Shown piece after piece: positions 4,672 to 6,496 of a stretch of DNA of 6,496 bases; within the stretch, counting starts at the first letter, position 1; every line of letters starts with the position of its first letter. The stretch is from the NCBI GenBank assembly GCA_964496475.1, contig CAZBZS010000074.1, forward strand, positions 1-6,496, read 5' to 3'. The notes beneath the pieces were generated by a model. It saw only the letters and a list, made by a program, of their open reading frames with translations. It searched no databases and was not told the origin of the DNA. The position numbers and the translations under genes were made by a program. The DNA is from JASLPR01 sp964496475 (GTDB taxonomy: Bacteria; Chloroflexota; UBA11872; VXNJ01).

Positions 4672-6111
4672 TTAGCCCTTGAGCTTGTCCATGGCGGGCT
4701 GTAGCTCCTGATGGGCGGCGGCCATGGCCTCTTCGGCGGTCTTGGAGTTGGCCATCATCTCGCCGAAATGGCGCATGAAGATGGTTTCAAGCTCGTTGAA
4801 GTTCGCCGGGCTCGCGACAAACTTCATATCGTCCAGGCTTTCGTAGTAGATCTTCGAATTTGCCGGGAACTTGAGGAACTCGGCGCTTTCGGCGACGGAG
4901 CGCCGTGCGGGCACGGCGACGCCGGCGGCGGCGGTGGCCTGAATGGTCTCGAGGCTGTTCAGCTCCTTGATGACCTCCCAGGCCAGCTCCTTGTTTTCGC
5001 TCTGCGTGGAGATGCCCCAGCCGCCGAAACCAGCCACCGTTGTGTGCGCCCTGTTCCCGGGCCAATACTGCACGTCAAAGGTCTCGAAATCCGCTGCGAT
5101 GAAGCTCTGAATGGGCCAGTGGCCCCAACCGCTCATGCCCAGCCTACCGGCCGTGAAGAGACCGTTGTTGGAAAGCCCCGATCCGCCGCCAGAGACATCG
5201 AAGGACACCTTGTGCTTCCAGACGAGGTCCTGTACGAATTGCATCGCCTCGGTGACTTTAGGATCGTTCAGGTTTGAATCGGTCCAGTCGTCGTTGAGCT
5301 GGTAGGTGTCGTTGGTGAGTAACCACGGCGTGAGCCCAAAGTTGAAATTGGGGATACCAAAGCCGAAGATCTCATTATCGCCTTCGCCGGACGTCAGCTT
5401 CGCCGCACTCTCAAGGAACGCATCCCATTTCCAGTTGGCTTCCGGGAAAGGAACGCCCTTCTCCTCCCACATGGCGGTGTTGTAGTGAATCACCATGTTG
5501 TTCCAGGAGTGGGGGATCTGATAGAGCTTGCCGTTCACGGTGTGCGCCTCTACACAGGCCGGATGTATATCGCTCATCATCTCCTGGCCTGCGGCATCGG
5601 TTTTGATGAGTTCATCGAGGGGCTCTAGCGCGTTCTTGGAGACGACAAGGCGGGTTCCCTCGATGGCGATGTTGATGATATCGAGCTGGGTTCCGCTGGC
5701 TACTGAGGCCGCGACTTTGTTTGAGTACTCCGACCAAGTGCTGACGGGGGTGAAGTTGTCCACGATTTCCACGTTCGGAAATCGCTTGTTGAACCTCGCG
5801 TGGGCGTCCGCATAGATCTTCGCATCAGCCTCTCCACCGAAGTTGAAGATGACTATCTTGGCTGAGATTTTCGAGTCTACGCTGCTCGGTGCAGCCGCTA
5901 CTTCCTTAATGACCTCCCTCACCACCTCGACCTCGACCTCGACCGGCACTTCCTTCTCGACAGTAACGATGCGATCGACCGGTACTTCCTTGATCACCTC
6001 TCGCTCGATAACCGTTGCTTCCCCGCACGCTGCCAGCGTCAGAGCTGACACCCCACCTAGGAGCCCCGTCCCGATAATCGACCTTCGACTAAATCCTTTG
6101 TACGATCTCAT
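4672..6111 (-). CDS. Carbohydrate ABC transporter substrate-binding lipoprotein, Tat-exported
   Basis: This 479-residue extracytoplasmic solute-binding protein (family 1, CUT1) captures the sugar and delivers it to the two permeases. The N-terminus has a twin-arginine signal, SRRSIIGTG (residues 8-16), then a hydrophobic stretch ending in the lipobox LAAC with Cys29 as the lipid anchor. Residues ~34-71 are a Glu/Val-rich repetitive linker (EVIKEVPVD, VEKEVPVEVEVEVV), probably a stalk from the membrane. The binding domain runs from about 85 to the end. It includes QLDIINIAIEG, KLYQIPHSWNNMVIHYNTAM (the hinge region common to sugar-binding proteins), FTAGRLGMSGWG and GWGISTQSENKELAWEVIKE. The ATG at 6111 is chosen because AAGGA lies 8 bases upstream and the Tat motif follows at once; the frame is open to 6222, but that part is not signal-like. 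First gene of the operon. Family firm, ligand unknown. Confidence 0.95.
   Translation of the reverse strand: MRSYKGFSRRSIIGTGLLGGVSALTLAACGEATVIEREVIKEVPVDRIVTVEKEVPVEVEVEVVREVIKEVAAAPSSVDSKISAKIVIFNFGGEADAKIYADAHARFNKRFPNVEIVDNFTPVSTWSEYSNKVAASVASGTQLDIINIAIEGTRLVVSKNALEPLDELIKTDAAGQEMMSDIHPACVEAHTVNGKLYQIPHSWNNMVIHYNTAMWEEKGVPFPEANWKWDAFLESAAKLTSGEGDNEIFGFGIPNFNFGLTPWLLTNDTYQLNDDWTDSNLNDPKVTEAMQFVQDLVWKHKVSFDVSGGGSGLSNNGLFTAGRLGMSGWGHWPIQSFIAADFETFDVQYWPGNRAHTTVAGFGGWGISTQSENKELAWEVIKELNSLETIQATAAAGVAVPARRSVAESAEFLKFPANSKIYYESLDDMKFVASPANFNELETIFMRHFGEMMANSKTAEEAMAAAHQELQPAMDKLKG
5925..5991. repeat. Tandem and direct repeats encoding the Glu/Val linker
   Basis: Three perfect tandem copies of CCTCGA (5925-5942) encode the VEVEVE run of the lipoprotein stalk. 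Two 15-base near-identical copies, GACCGGCACTTCCTT (5941-5955) and GACCGGTACTTCCTT (5977-5991), encode the KEVPV units. The pattern suggests the linker grew by repeat duplication and may vary in length between relatives. Confidence 0.75.
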
Positions 6112-6213
6112 GGATCCGATCCTTCCCCTAACTCTCAATAAATTCTGGGACTTGTGCGCGACACGACCCCACTCCTGCCCAGCCGCAGCGGCCCGGCACA
6201 GCCCAACTGCGCG

Positions 6214-6242
6214 ACGATACACGGTTGACTTCTCGCGTTCAA
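6214..6242 (-). promoter_or_regulatory. Possible promoter of the ABC transporter operon
   Basis: On the minus strand TTGAAC (6242-6237), a 17-base spacer and TATCGT (6219-6214) form a plausible sigma-70 promoter, each box matching four of six consensus bases. Transcription would begin near 6207, leaving a leader of about 95 bases before the ATG at 6111. Moderate match in GC-rich DNA, so tentative. Confidence 0.35.
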
Positions 6243-6268
6243 CCCACCTTTCGGCGTCGCAGCCAGAT

Positions 6269-6301
6269 TTGACCGGGAGGGCCGGTTAGTCGCATGGTTA
6301 G
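6269..6301 (+). promoter_or_regulatory. Possible promoter/operator zone for the GH116-type gene
   Basis: TTGACC (6269-6274) matches five of six -35 bases; the best -10 at 18 bases, CATGGT, is weak. The zone also contains a 5-base dyad ACCGG/CCGGT (6272-6276 and 6282-6286) and two copies of GGTTAG spaced 12 bases apart (6284-6289 and 6296-6301). These could be regulator contacts. Because this region is divergent, a regulator here could control both the operon and the glycosidase. Tentative. Confidence 0.25.
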
Positions 6302-6350
6302 CGGTGATTACCCAATCTGATGAGCCGGCTGCGGCGGAGGTGGAAATCGC

Positions 6351-6496
6351 ATGGCAATTGCAACGGGCGTTCGCACCGGCGTCGACCTGGGCCGCGTCAC
6401 CACCTACACCGGCGAATCGCTCCGCTGTCTGGCCATGCCGATGGGCGGACTCGGCGCCGGCCAGGTCTCTCTCGCCGGCGATGGCAGCCTGCGCCA
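6351..6496 (+). CDS. GH116-type (DUF608) glycosidase, N-terminal part (runs off the window)
   Basis: Forty-eight residues are visible. The segment YTGESLRCLAMPMGGLGAGQ (19-38), followed by VSLAGDGSLR (39-48), matches the conserved opening of GH116 / glucosylceramidase-like proteins, where a (P)-G-G-I/L-G-A-G-x-(V/I) block precedes GG-DG-L. These enzymes cleave beta-glycosides (glucose, xylose or N-acetylglucosamine) and include human GBA2. The catalytic Glu and Asp lie far beyond the right edge. The ATG at 6351 has GGAGGT nine bases upstream. No signal peptide is seen, so the protein is probably cytoplasmic. It is transcribed divergently from the ABC operon, sharing a 239-base intergenic region, which suggests joint control and that it acts on the imported glycoside. 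Family call is good but based on a short N-terminal block. Confidence 0.75.
   Translation, partial: MAIATGVRTGVDLGRVTTYTGESLRCLAMPMGGLGAGQVSLAGDGSLR

Noticed and set aside
4711..5277. 188-residue plus-strand open frame
   Set aside because: Entirely antisense to the substrate-binding protein gene, with no domain.
1..6496. CRISPR array, tRNA, rRNA, transposase or integrase
   Set aside because: No regularly spaced repeats, no cloverleaf or rRNA-like sequence, and no mobile-element protein was recognised on either strand.

Overview
The window looks like a chromosomal segment from a GC-rich, probably environmental bacterium. The substrate-binding lipoprotein carries a long Glu/Val-rich linker after a twin-arginine lipoprotein signal. 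That style is common in Chloroflexota such as the SAR202, Caldilineae and Anaerolineae groups, so Chloroflexota is the best guess. It rests on recognising a style of protein, not on a marker gene. The content suggests glycan use: a sugar-type ABC importer flanked by the starts of two glycoside hydrolases, plus a phytanoyl-CoA-dioxygenase-like oxygenase.

Layout from left to right. Positions 1-221 (minus) hold the N-terminus of a GH29 alpha-L-fucosidase that runs off the left edge. Positions 222-604 hold no convincing gene. Positions 605 to about 972 (plus) are an internal piece of a 14-helix MFS transporter with both ends missing. It abuts, tail to tail, the 5' half of a NIPSNAP-like gene (about 961-1117, minus). 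Both families break within a few tens of bases, so this is a rearrangement scar or an assembly chimera. Positions 1190-2230 (minus) encode an intact PhyH-family Fe(II)/2-oxoglutarate dioxygenase. Positions 2231-2715 are a long gap with no supported gene.

Positions 2716-6111 (minus) form a carbohydrate-type (CUT1) ABC importer operon in the order binding protein, permease 1, permease 2, with no ATPase gene. Positions 6112-6350 are a divergent intergenic region. From 6351 to the right edge (plus) lies the N-terminus of a GH116-type (DUF608) glycosidase.

How the genes may work together: the Tat-exported lipoprotein would capture an oligosaccharide or glycoside outside the cell and pass it to the two permeases, powered by an ATPase encoded elsewhere. 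The two flanking glycosidases, neither of which shows a signal peptide in the visible part, would cut it in the cytoplasm. The PhyH and NIPSNAP-like genes may handle an aglycone or another small molecule, but their substrate cannot be read from the sequence.

The most interesting signal lies in the leader of permease 1. The reading frame has no ATG, GTG or TTG upstream of its first membrane helix. The ribosome-binding region is a textbook G-quadruplex motif, and its first G-run can instead pair with an upstream C-run. This may be a two-state RNA element controlling permease translation, or it may partly reflect a sequence error. No wholly new multi-gene system is evident.
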